DNA of 26,319 bases from UBA8337 sp049889915. GTDB taxonomy: Bacteria; Pseudomonadota; Alphaproteobacteria; RS24. The position numbers and the translations under genes were made by a program. Under the pieces are notes generated by a model. The model saw only the letters and a list, made by a program, of their open reading frames with translations, was not told the DNA's origin and ran no database searches. Below are positions 1-6,685 of this stretch, in pieces (positions within the stretch are counted from its first letter, which is position 1; every line of letters starts with the position of its first letter). The stretch is taken from positions 1-26,319 of the forward strand of contig JBMHCM010000016.1 in NCBI GenBank assembly GCA_049889915.1, written 5' to 3'.

Positions 1-1
1 T

Positions 2-661
2 CGTGCTACTTTCTTCCAGGGCGGCATCATTGTTATGGATGATGCCGATACGCTTAATCTCGGTCTCGGGCAGCGTTGGATTTTGAATGACGGCAAAGTG
101 ATTGCCGGTCTTAATTTGTTTTATGACAATGAATGGGATGCGGGACACGAACGCATGAGTATCGGCGGTGAAGTTCTGACCTCTGTTGGTGACTTCCGCA
201 TTAACTCTTATAGCGCCCTATCCGATACAGGAACCGTTGACGGTGCTGATGAGACGGCACTTGACGGCATGGATATGGAGCTGGCATTGCCACTTCCTTA
301 CCTACCCAACACCCGCATCCATGCAAAAAGCTTTTCTTGGGAAGGGGATGACGGCGCTAATGACCTTGAGGGCTCGACCACAAGCCTGCGTTCAGCGCTT
401 CCTTATGGCGTAGCGCTTGAAGCCGGAAGCACCTCTTATGATGATGATGCCAAAGAAGATGCAGACTTCGTTTCTCTCAGCTTCAATATTGCCCGCTTCC
501 ATCAACAGCAATATGTGCAACAGCCTGTGCTTGTCTCGGACAAAGCCTTTGCTCTCATCGACATCACAGACCGCCGCTTTGAAAAAGTAAGACGGCAAAA
601 TAAAATCGTGAAGCAGGTGCGAAGACAAGGCACTGTGGTGGTGAAAGGGGCGGCACAATGA
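2..661 (+). CDS. Inverse autotransporter (intimin/invasin-type) beta-barrel protein, 5'-truncated by window edge
   Basis: The frame is open from base 2, so the true start lies off the window. Met at 35 is internal. The visible part matches the inverse autotransporter beta-domain: alternating strand segments such as LGQRWILNDGKVIAGLNLFY and a following MSIGGEVLTSVGDFRINSY strand, the strongest recognition marks of the intimin/invasin barrel. The barrel would sit in the outer membrane. In classical invasins a linker and a string of extracellular Ig-like domains follow the barrel. Here the protein stops about 50 residues after the last strand, in a basic tail containing ITDRRFEKVRRQNKIVKQ, so there is no passenger. 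The stop overlaps the next start (ATGA, 658-661), implying coupled translation. Codon use and base composition are more AT-rich than in the right-hand genes. I am confident of the barrel family; the role is unknown. Confidence 0.8.
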   Translation, partial: RATFFQGGIIVMDDADTLNLGLGQRWILNDGKVIAGLNLFYDNEWDAGHERMSIGGEVLTSVGDFRINSYSALSDTGTVDGADETALDGMDMELALPLPYLPNTRIHAKSFSWEGDDGANDLEGSTTSLRSALPYGVALEAGSTSYDDDAKEDADFVSLSFNIARFHQQQYVQQPVLVSDKAFALIDITDRRFEKVRRQNKIVKQVRRQGTVVVKGAAQ

Positions 662-1563
662 TCAAAAAAGTTTCTTTTTTATTCTTTGGTATTTGTTTTT
701 GCCTACTTATTTGGAGCGGTAATGCATTTGCACAGACTCCCGTCTGCGAAAAAAATTCTGATGGTGAAGTGCTAGATGATTTTCCTGGTGATGGAAATGC
801 CGGAAGCTGTCAGATGCCCGCACTTTATTATGAATATACCTTTCAAGGTTTTGCCGTCTGTAAGGGGTTCCCGATTTTAGGTTCGTTTGCGAACTGCCAA
901 GATTTAAATGTGACGCCGACACAAATTGTAATTACCCCGGACAGCTCTTCCTCACTTAACGGGCTTTTGCCTCTCCCCGGCGAATATACTCACTCGGTAA
1001 CAAGAACTTCTCCAGGAATGAAGTTATCTGGATACATCGAGTATCAGAGACCACAGTTAGGAGGTAATGCTCCCGGAACAAATAATTGGTCCACAGGGCG
1101 TTATTGTCAGCTCAAGCCTGAAGATATTGTATTTTCGGAGGTTAACGCTGAAAATTTTACTTATTCAACTGCATTTACTTATTGCCAGTCGACACCGTTC
1201 AATGAAAGCGAACTTACGTCGCCCACGCTCCGACTGGATGATTTTCGTCTATCGTCTGATTATCAAGCAACTAACAACCCTAGCTTCAGTGAAGATTACG
1301 ATTTCAACGCAGCCGCATTAAATGGTGACCTTAAGCTCGCTGCGACTGGAGCTGAAGTTGAAAGCTTACTCTTGGTTAGTAAATTGCCTGCCCCCCTAAT
1401 CGTAACTGACAATCATTCAACTTTAGAATTTACGATGAGCCTTGAAAAAGGACTATCAAACCACCGAGTATGCACACTGAATCCGGCAACGCTCAACGAC
1501 CCAAAGTGTTTGGTGGCTTATATTTGGATGGGAAGCACTAGCTTAAGAGTGCGTTCTTACTAA
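658..1563 (+). CDS. Secreted cysteine-rich protein of unknown function
   Basis: The 301-aa product starts with a clear Sec signal peptide: basic MIKK, a hydrophobic core, and a likely cleavage after AFA (residues 23-25). The mature part has eight cysteines (30, 51, 68, 80, 150, 176, 272, 284), an even number compatible with disulfide bonding outside the cytoplasm. There is no transmembrane segment after the signal and no lipobox. I do not recognise a family. The start overlaps the stop of the inverse autotransporter by four bases, so the two are almost certainly co-translated and may work together at the cell surface. The region is AT-rich, consistent with island DNA. No Rho-independent terminator is obvious directly after the stop. 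Confidence 0.75.
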   Translation: MIKKVSFLFFGICFCLLIWSGNAFAQTPVCEKNSDGEVLDDFPGDGNAGSCQMPALYYEYTFQGFAVCKGFPILGSFANCQDLNVTPTQIVITPDSSSSLNGLLPLPGEYTHSVTRTSPGMKLSGYIEYQRPQLGGNAPGTNNWSTGRYCQLKPEDIVFSEVNAENFTYSTAFTYCQSTPFNESELTSPTLRLDDFRLSSDYQATNNPSFSEDYDFNAAALNGDLKLAATGAEVESLLLVSKLPAPLIVTDNHSTLEFTMSLEKGLSNHRVCTLNPATLNDPKCLVAYIWMGSTSLRVRSY

Positions 1564-1683
1564 CCGCCTGCACACTCCTTGCGTTCATCTGCATCAATTT
1601 CTTATTGAGTTAGGTATTTCGACCTTATTTACCTGTAAACTAAACTTATAAACTTTCTGCTAAGTCATTGATTTTACTCACGA

Positions 1684-1736
1684 CCGTCAAGCTCGTAACC
1701 TGAAGGTCGTAGGTTTAAATCCTACCCCCGCTACCA
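1684..1736 (+). pseudogene. Degenerate 3' fragment of initiator tRNA-fMet (probable att scar)
   Basis: From TCAAG through the anticodon loop, variable loop, T-arm and terminal CTACCA, the sequence follows alphaproteobacterial tRNA-fMet. The 5' half (acceptor strand and D-arm) is absent. It is not functional: the anticodon position (1694-1696) reads CGT instead of CAT, the anticodon stem has an A.C mismatch (TCAAG against CCTGA), and the invariant T-loop C is T (GGTTTAAATCC). A displaced 3' tRNA end is the usual mark of integrase-mediated insertion. The intact gene should lie at the other island end. Confidence 0.75.
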
Positions 1737-1775
1737 ACCGCGCTCATGTAGCGAAGCGATAGCGTATCAAATAAG

Positions 1776-1799
1776 ACCCCGCCTTGCGCGGGGTTTTTT
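1776..1799 (+). terminator. Rho-independent terminator downstream of the tRNA fragment
   Basis: A 7-bp GC-rich stem (ACCCCGC, 1776-1782, with GCGGGGT, 1788-1794) and a 5-nt loop are followed by six T residues (1794-1799). The position suggests it is the original terminator of the tRNA gene whose 3' end was displaced. Confidence 0.85.
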
Positions 1800-1818
1800 G
1801 TTGTGTGGTGTGCGGTGA
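1791..1818 (+). repeat. Direct repeat copy 1 (28 bp, 27 identical to copy 2)
   Basis: The segment covers the terminator's 3' tail and the following bases up to GTGCGGTGA. It recurs at 2019-2046 with one substitution (GTGGTGTG here, GTGGCGTG there). The two copies start 228 bases apart. Confidence 0.85.
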
Positions 1819-2000
1819 ATGAAATCTAAGGTTCACGCTAAAAGCGCTTATCGAGCGGCAGCGAGATTTAGCGCGCCTTGCGCCCTTTGGGAATCCTACC
1901 CTCCCGACTTCGTTCGCTCATTTGCCAATGAGCTCTCTGCGCTGGCACAAAGCGCACTAAGGCAGCATAGCTGCCAAGTGCTTCTAGCGCGTAACCAAAA

Positions 2001-2027
2001 ACCTGTCTCGTTAAAGGCGGGTTTTTT
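2001..2027 (+). terminator. Second, weaker terminator-like hairpin upstream of uup
   Basis: ACCTGTCT (2001-2008) can pair with AGGCGGGT (2015-2022) through two G.T wobbles, with a 6-nt loop and a T-run at 2022-2027. It is less stable than the hairpin at 1776-1799 but shares its downstream tail. Confidence 0.6.
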
Positions 2028-2046
2028 GTTGTGTGGCGTGCGGTGA
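2019..2046 (+). repeat. Direct repeat copy 2
   Basis: This is the second copy of the 28-bp repeat at 1791-1818, differing at one base. It ends about 18 bases before the uup start codon. Confidence 0.85.
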
Positions 2047-2064
2047 CAGGGCTATAGACATGCC

Positions 2065-3909
2065 ATGCCTGCCAGCCCGCCCATTTTATATATTGATGAT
2101 ATTCATCTGACCCATGGGGTGACGTCCCTATTGGATGGCGCGGCCTTATCGGTAGGGCGGGATGATCGCATTTGTCTGGTCGGGCGCAATGGTTCGGGCA
2201 AATCAACCTTGCTGAAGATCATTGCCGGTCTGATTGACGCCGATAGTGGCGAGCGTTTTTTGCAACCAGGCATCACCATTGAATATTTGGCGCAGGACCC
2301 GGATTTCAGCGGCTACGCAACAGCCGAGGATTATGTGCTGCAGGGCTTGTTGAATAATGAAGACCGGCAACGGGCTTTTCAGCTAATGGCCGATTTGCAT
2401 GTCGAGCCGGAAGCCGGGATTGCGCCCATGTCAGGGGGTGAAAAGCGCCGCGTCGCTTTGTGTAAAGCCATGGCCCCGCAGCCGGAAATTCTGTTGCTTG
2501 ATGAGCCGACCAACCATCTCGACCTGCCGGCCATTGAATGGCTGGAAGGGGCGTTGCGGCAAATCAATTCGGCGCTTGTTCTGGTCAGTCACGACCGCCG
2601 GTTTTTGGCCAATATGGCCAATCAAACGGTTTGGCTGGATCGCGGGCAAACCAAATTAATGCGCAAAAGCTTCACTCATTTCGAGGATTGGCGCGATGCC
2701 GAATTGCAGCGCGAGGCGGAAGAGCAACATAAATTGGCACGCAAAATCGCCCGCGAGGAAGACTGGCTGCGCTATGGCGTCACGGCGCGTCGTAAGCGCA
2801 ATGTCAAACGATTGGGCGATTTGCACGCACTGCGCCAGCAAAGGCGCGATTATCGCGGGCCGCAAGGCGATATGGAGGCGGTGCTGCAAGCCGGTGACCG
2901 TTCCGGCAAGCTGGTCGTCAAAGTCGATAAGTTGGTCAAAAAATTCGGTGATAAGACCGTGGTCGATAATTTCACCACGCAGATTAAGCGTGGGGCCCGT
3001 ATCGGCCTGATTGGTGCCAACGGGGCCGGTAAGACGACGCTGCTGAATATGTTGCTCGGTGATTTGCCGCCCGATAGCGGCAATGTACGACTCGGCAAAA
3101 ACCTGACGCCGCTGCTGCTCGACCAGCAACGCCAAGGCATTAAAAAAGATTGGAATGTCAAAGATGCGCTGACCGACGGGGCCGGAGACCGCGTGCCGCT
3201 GGGCGACGACAGCATGCATGTCATTGGCTATATGAAAAACTTCCTGTTTCATCCGGCGCAAATGCGCACGCCCGTAAGCGTGTTGTCCGGTGGCGAGCAG
3301 GCGCGTTTGTTTTTGGCGCGCGGCCTGCGCCAGCCGTCCAATTTGTTGGTCATGGATGAGCCGACCAATGATCTGGATTTGGAGACGCTCGATTTGTTGC
3401 AGGAAATGATCGCCGCCTATGAGGGCACGGTGATACTGGTCAGCCATGACCGCGATTTTCTCGACCGCACAGTGACGGCGGTGTTTCATGCTGAGGGCGA
3501 CGGAAAATGGGTGGAATATGCCGGCGGCTATTCCGATATGAAAGCACAGCAAAAAGCCGCCGCCAAGCAAGACAAGCCGATTGAGACAGTTGGCAAGGAA
3601 AAGCCGCTGGCCAAAGCCGGGCAACCAACGGCAGCCAACCGGACCAATAAGCCGAGCATTAAGCTGAGCTATAAGCACCGTTTTCGGCTCGAACAATTGC
3701 CCGATGAAATGGCAGCATTGGAAAAACGTATCGCCAAAGCCGAAATCCTGCTGGCCGATAAGGCGCTTTATACCGACAATCCGGCGAAATTTAACCTGAT
3801 CGCTGAAGAGCTGGACAAGGCGCAGGCCAATTTGGCGGCGGCAGAGGAAGAGTGGCTGGAATTGGAGCTGTTGCGCGAAGACGCCAATGCTGACAAGGAC
3901 GGCGCCTAA
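2065..3909 (+). CDS. uup: ABC-F family ATPase, Uup-type
   Basis: The 614-aa soluble ABC-F protein has two nucleotide-binding domains and no membrane domain. Domain 1 has Walker A GRNGSGKS (40-47), signature MSGGEKRRVA (122-131) and Walker B ILLLDEPTNHLD (142-153). Domain 2 has GANGAGKTT (317-325), LSGGEQARL (407-415) and LLVMDEPTNDLD (427-438). Both carry the SHDR switch (175-178, 460-463). The linker holds the basic RRKRNVKRL stretch typical of Uup, and residues after about 540 form a charged, coiled-coil C-terminal domain as in Uup. ABC-F proteins act on the ribosome; Uup is also linked to precise transposon excision. The start at 2065 is the only in-frame ATG ahead of the first beta strand; its ribosome site is weak (ACAGG, about 15 nt upstream). 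It is the first ordinary chromosomal gene right of the island junction. The long antisense frame here is a codon-bias shadow. Confidence 0.93.
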   Translation: MPASPPILYIDDIHLTHGVTSLLDGAALSVGRDDRICLVGRNGSGKSTLLKIIAGLIDADSGERFLQPGITIEYLAQDPDFSGYATAEDYVLQGLLNNEDRQRAFQLMADLHVEPEAGIAPMSGGEKRRVALCKAMAPQPEILLLDEPTNHLDLPAIEWLEGALRQINSALVLVSHDRRFLANMANQTVWLDRGQTKLMRKSFTHFEDWRDAELQREAEEQHKLARKIAREEDWLRYGVTARRKRNVKRLGDLHALRQQRRDYRGPQGDMEAVLQAGDRSGKLVVKVDKLVKKFGDKTVVDNFTTQIKRGARIGLIGANGAGKTTLLNMLLGDLPPDSGNVRLGKNLTPLLLDQQRQGIKKDWNVKDALTDGAGDRVPLGDDSMHVIGYMKNFLFHPAQMRTPVSVLSGGEQARLFLARGLRQPSNLLVMDEPTNDLDLETLDLLQEMIAAYEGTVILVSHDRDFLDRTVTAVFHAEGDGKWVEYAGGYSDMKAQQKAAAKQDKPIETVGKEKPLAKAGQPTAANRTNKPSIKLSYKHRFRLEQLPDEMAALEKRIAKAEILLADKALYTDNPAKFNLIAEELDKAQANLAAAEEEWLELELLREDANADKDGA

Positions 3910-3989
3910 TTGCCGCCAAAGGGTGCAGCAAACTGGACTTTACCGAAAAAAAATGTTTATCTCGCGGTTCTATAGTTTGGAGTCGTGGG

Positions 3990-4757
3990 ATGTTTTTGTA
4001 TTCTACGCGCCTTTTGGCCGCCTCTCTTATTGCTTCCGTGCTTGCCATTGCCCCGGCCGCAGCCGAAACCGGCCGCGACGTGATGCAACGTGTGTACAAG
4101 CAATCCGATATTTTTCCGCAATCAGAAGCCACGGTTAAGCTGATTGTCGTCGATGCCAAAGGCCGCGAACGCGAGCGCTTTTTCTATCTGCGCGCCAAAA
4201 ATGACCCGGACTTTAAGCGCAGCTTGGTCAAGTTTTTCAAACCGGCTAATGTGAAGGGCGTCGGTCTGGCCTCTGAGACCAACCAAGAAACGCAAGACAA
4301 AAACCAGTGGGTTTACTTCCCGTCTCTGAAAAGCGTGAAGAAACTGTCTTCTTCCGAGCAGGATGGCAGCTTTATGGGCTCTGACTTCTCATATAGCGAT
4401 ATTGCCGGCCGCACTTTGGACCAGGACACGCATAAAATTTTCCAACAAAACGATAAGTTTTATGTCGTTGAAAGCGTGCCGACCAATAAAGAAGACGCCT
4501 ATTCAAAATATTATACGACCATTGATAAGAAGACCAATATCGTCCGCACAGTGACTTTCTACGACCAAGCCGGTGACAAGCTGAAAACGCTGTCTAACCG
4601 CAAAGTCATTAAAGTGGCCGGTGAGCTGGTTGTTTCAAACTCAGTCATGAGCAATCACAAGACCGGCGGTTCATCCATCATGAACCGGTCAAAAATCGAC
4701 GTTGAAGTTAGCTTCTCAAATAATGATGTCGGCCTGAAAGGCCTGAAGGCTAACTAA
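3990..4757 (+). CDS. LolA-like outer-membrane lipoprotein-sorting family protein (periplasmic)
   Basis: The 255-aa protein has a signal peptide (hydrophobic 8-23, likely cleavage after AAA at 25). The rest is the half-barrel LolA-like fold seen in proteins annotated 'outer membrane lipoprotein-sorting protein': repeated short beta strands with FFYLRAKNDPDFKRSLVKFF, KNQWVYFPSLKSVKKLSSSEQDGSFMGSDFSYSDI and a C-terminal KTGGSSIMNRSKIDVEVSFS strand (quoted in part). Such proteins bind a hydrophobic ligand in the periplasm and are commonly encoded next to MMPL/RND transporters, as here. It is not classical LolA, which is shorter and lies near ftsK. GGAG at 3979-3982 gives a 7-nt spacing to the ATG. 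The next gene begins 20 bases after the stop, so the two form an operon. The ligand is not known. Confidence 0.85.
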   Translation: MFLYSTRLLAASLIASVLAIAPAAAETGRDVMQRVYKQSDIFPQSEATVKLIVVDAKGRERERFFYLRAKNDPDFKRSLVKFFKPANVKGVGLASETNQETQDKNQWVYFPSLKSVKKLSSSEQDGSFMGSDFSYSDIAGRTLDQDTHKIFQQNDKFYVVESVPTNKEDAYSKYYTTIDKKTNIVRTVTFYDQAGDKLKTLSNRKVIKVAGELVVSNSVMSNHKTGGSSIMNRSKIDVEVSFSNNDVGLKGLKAN

Positions 4758-4777
4758 GCCGACTTAAGGAGTTGAGT

Positions 4778-6604
4778 ATGGATATCCGTAATAAGTTTCT
4801 CACTTTTGCCTCAGCCGGTATTTTCGGTTTCGGCATGTTGAACATTGCCCATGCGCAAGGCCTGCCGCCCGATGATGGCGGCGGCTTTGAAATTGGTATT
4901 GAAGAACCGGCTGAAGAAGAAGGCCTGTTCGAAAATCTCAGCCAATATTTTGGTGCCACAGCCGGTGCCAATAATGGCTCAGCCGATAATGTCGAAAAAT
5001 CAATGCAAGCGATTTCCGTTACGGTTGACTTGCCGGCCTTCTCCGGTGTCAAAACCGCGGTGTCGTTCGACGTCGGTAATTATGAAAACATTTATAAGTT
5101 GGAATTGCGCGAAGAAGACCAGCAAGTGCTGCAGCAATGCGAGTCGCAATATCCGAACCCGAATGACCCTGCCATCGACCAACTTGCGTTCACGCAAGCC
5201 GGTTGTGACCGTGTGCAGGATGATGACGGTAACTACTTGTCACCGACACAAGAGCGGACTGTGGACGATAGCTTCACCGAATTGACGGAAGGCTATATTC
5301 AGTGGGAGCCGACCTCATTCGCCACTTTGCGTGTCGGTCGCCAACCGATTGTTTTGGGTCAGTTTGAGGTGTTTTCACCGCTTATGTTTACCGTGCCGAT
5401 GAAGGCGACCGGTACCAAAACCAAGACCAATAAGGCGGATATGTCCTACGCGCAGGATGGTCTGCAAGTCAGTCTGTTCCCGCTGCCGCAAATGGAAGTC
5501 TCTTTCACCAATATCCCGAAAATGCGGCTCGACCCGTCAAACCAAAAGCGGTTTGAGGAATTTGCTCTGCTGCGGGGTGATTTCACCAACTTCTTGCCGG
5601 GCGAAGACCAAGTTGAAATTCTACAAGACATTGGCGAAAACGACATGAGCGTTGCGCGCCTGATGTATTTCGGTGATCGTTTTACCTTTGGTGTGTCGTC
5701 TATTCAGGGTGCGGAAACCAATGAAGACCAGCTGCGCGAAGCACGTTTGACGCAAGTGCCGTGTCAGAATTATTTCCCGAACAATAGACCGGAGCAATAT
5801 TCTGAATGTAATGGTTGGAATGGTGGCATTGACCAAAGCGTACCGGCCAACGTGCCGAGTACCCCGCAAGACAATGTCGGTACCTTCCAGCAAGTTGCTT
5901 TGGGTGACGACAAAGGTCTGCGGTTCGCCGAGATTGACGTCATCGCCTTTGAATTGGCCGTCCGTTTGACTTCAAAACTGACCTTCATTGTCGAGCAGAC
6001 CGTGGTTGAAGGGGAAAAAGAGTTTGAAATTCTGCCTTCAGGTGCTGAGCAAGGTAGCCGCCCGCGTGCCTTTGGTCGCAATGTCGGCAGTGGCGACAAT
6101 GTTTTCGACGGCACAACCAATTTGTTGCCGACATTTGAGCAGCTTATCGCGCAAAACAGCGGCAAGCCGTATTACAATTCGGAAGTCACCATGCAAAGCG
6201 CCGGTTTTGTCTATAAGGGCGAGCGTTGGTTGATCAATGCGCAGCTGGCGCAACGCACGGAAGACGCCGCCACGGCGCAAGAAGAAGCCTGGAAGAAAGT
6301 TCTCAGCTGGGAAACCTATGAGGGTGACGACGAAGGTGGCGATGATGACATCTTGCCGATTTTGAATGCCGTGCGCCTGCTGGGTGCCGAGAAACAGGGC
6401 TATGCCGGTTTCGGTTTCGGTTCTTTTGGTCAAAGCTTCGGCTTCGGTCTGAGTGCCGGCTGGCGCTTCTTTGAGAAGCTGGAAATCGGTGCCTTTGGCG
6501 GTATGGCCTTGGATGTAACCGGTGCCGATGAAATTGAAGCAGAAGGTTATGAATCGGTTGAAGGCGACACATATGCCTCATTCGGTATCAACTATCTGTT
6601 CTAA
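4778..6604 (+). CDS. Outer-membrane beta-barrel protein of the LolA-like/RND cluster
   Basis: The 608-aa protein has a signal peptide (likely cleavage after AHA at 26), then an acidic Gly/Pro-rich linker and a long run of alternating beta strands. It ends in ...ASFGINYLF, a C-terminal Phe beta-signal typical of barrels inserted by BamA. The strand GYIQWEPTSFATLRVGRQPI with its following GQFEVFSP resembles DUF1302-type and porin-like barrels, but I cannot fix the family. I chose ATG 4778 because TAAGGAG at 4765-4771 lies 6 nt upstream; an in-frame TTG at 4772 is too close to that site. It lies 20 bases after the LolA-like gene and ends at a strong terminator, with the RND transporter next. A role as the outer-membrane component of the export system is inferred from context. 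Confidence 0.75.
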   Translation: MDIRNKFLTFASAGIFGFGMLNIAHAQGLPPDDGGGFEIGIEEPAEEEGLFENLSQYFGATAGANNGSADNVEKSMQAISVTVDLPAFSGVKTAVSFDVGNYENIYKLELREEDQQVLQQCESQYPNPNDPAIDQLAFTQAGCDRVQDDDGNYLSPTQERTVDDSFTELTEGYIQWEPTSFATLRVGRQPIVLGQFEVFSPLMFTVPMKATGTKTKTNKADMSYAQDGLQVSLFPLPQMEVSFTNIPKMRLDPSNQKRFEEFALLRGDFTNFLPGEDQVEILQDIGENDMSVARLMYFGDRFTFGVSSIQGAETNEDQLREARLTQVPCQNYFPNNRPEQYSECNGWNGGIDQSVPANVPSTPQDNVGTFQQVALGDDKGLRFAEIDVIAFELAVRLTSKLTFIVEQTVVEGEKEFEILPSGAEQGSRPRAFGRNVGSGDNVFDGTTNLLPTFEQLIAQNSGKPYYNSEVTMQSAGFVYKGERWLINAQLAQRTEDAATAQEEAWKKVLSWETYEGDDEGGDDDILPILNAVRLLGAEKQGYAGFGFGSFGQSFGFGLSAGWRFFEKLEIGAFGGMALDVTGADEIEAEGYESVEGDTYASFGINYLF

Positions 6605-6615
6605 ATATGCATAAT

Positions 6616-6655
6616 AGGCCTGGCCGTGGGGAACTGCGGCCAGGCCTTTTTTTTT
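6616..6655 (+). terminator. Strong Rho-independent terminator after the beta-barrel gene
   Basis: A perfect 11-bp stem (AGGCCTGGCCG, 6616-6626, with CGGCCAGGCCT, 6637-6647) and a 10-nt loop are followed by nine T residues (6647-6655). It lies only 30 bases before the RND start, so the transporter needs partial read-through or a promoter overlapping the hairpin. Confidence 0.95.
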
Positions 6656-6685
6656 GAGTGAGGGAACCCCTCGGGAGTCATATCA

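Larger units (their letters stand above)
1..1736. mobile_element. Right end of a putative genomic island integrated at tRNA-fMet
   Basis: The stretch is visibly AT-richer than everything to its right. It carries two surface/secreted genes and ends in a degenerate 3' fragment of an initiator tRNA in plus orientation. Tyrosine-recombinase islands typically insert in the 3' end of a tRNA gene, rebuild the intact gene at one end and leave a displaced 3' copy at the other. With the fragment's 3' end pointing right, the island should lie to its left and the intact tRNA plus integrase should lie beyond the left edge of the window. No integrase is visible here, so this is inference from the tRNA scar and base composition. 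Confidence 0.55.
1564..2064. other. Non-coding junction region between island and uup
   Basis: This 500-base gap contains an AT-rich stretch (1564-1683), the tRNA-fMet fragment (1684-1736), two terminator-like hairpins (1776-1799 and 2001-2027) and a direct repeat. The part between the repeats, 1819-2018, is rich in inverted repeats: GGCAGC/GCTGCC around ATA at 1961-1975, flanked by GCACT/AGTGC to give a longer hairpin at 1954-1981, and GCTCATT/AATGAGC at 1917-1934. Short open frames exist on both strands but lack ribosome binding sites and run through the hairpins. I see no credible gene here. Confidence 0.6.

Noticed and set aside
1684..1736. Functional tRNA with a CGT anticodon
   Set aside because: The 5' half is missing, the anticodon stem is mismatched and the T-loop C is changed.
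1890..1908. Second tRNA 3' fragment
   Set aside because: Only about ten bases (AATCCTACCC) match the first fragment and no T-stem partner is present; it could be chance.
1819..2206. Short open frames on both strands between the tRNA fragment and uup
   Set aside because: They run through hairpins, terminators and the direct repeat, lack ribosome sites, and one overlaps the uup start in antisense.
2656..3696. Long minus-strand open frame (346 codons) inside uup
   Set aside because: It lies wholly antisense to a fully motif-supported ABC-F gene, has a His/Gln-rich composition typical of a complementary frame, and lacks a ribosome site.
4772..4777. TTG start for the beta-barrel gene
   Set aside because: It abuts the ribosome site (TAAGGAG ends at 4771), leaving no spacing; ATG 4778 fits.
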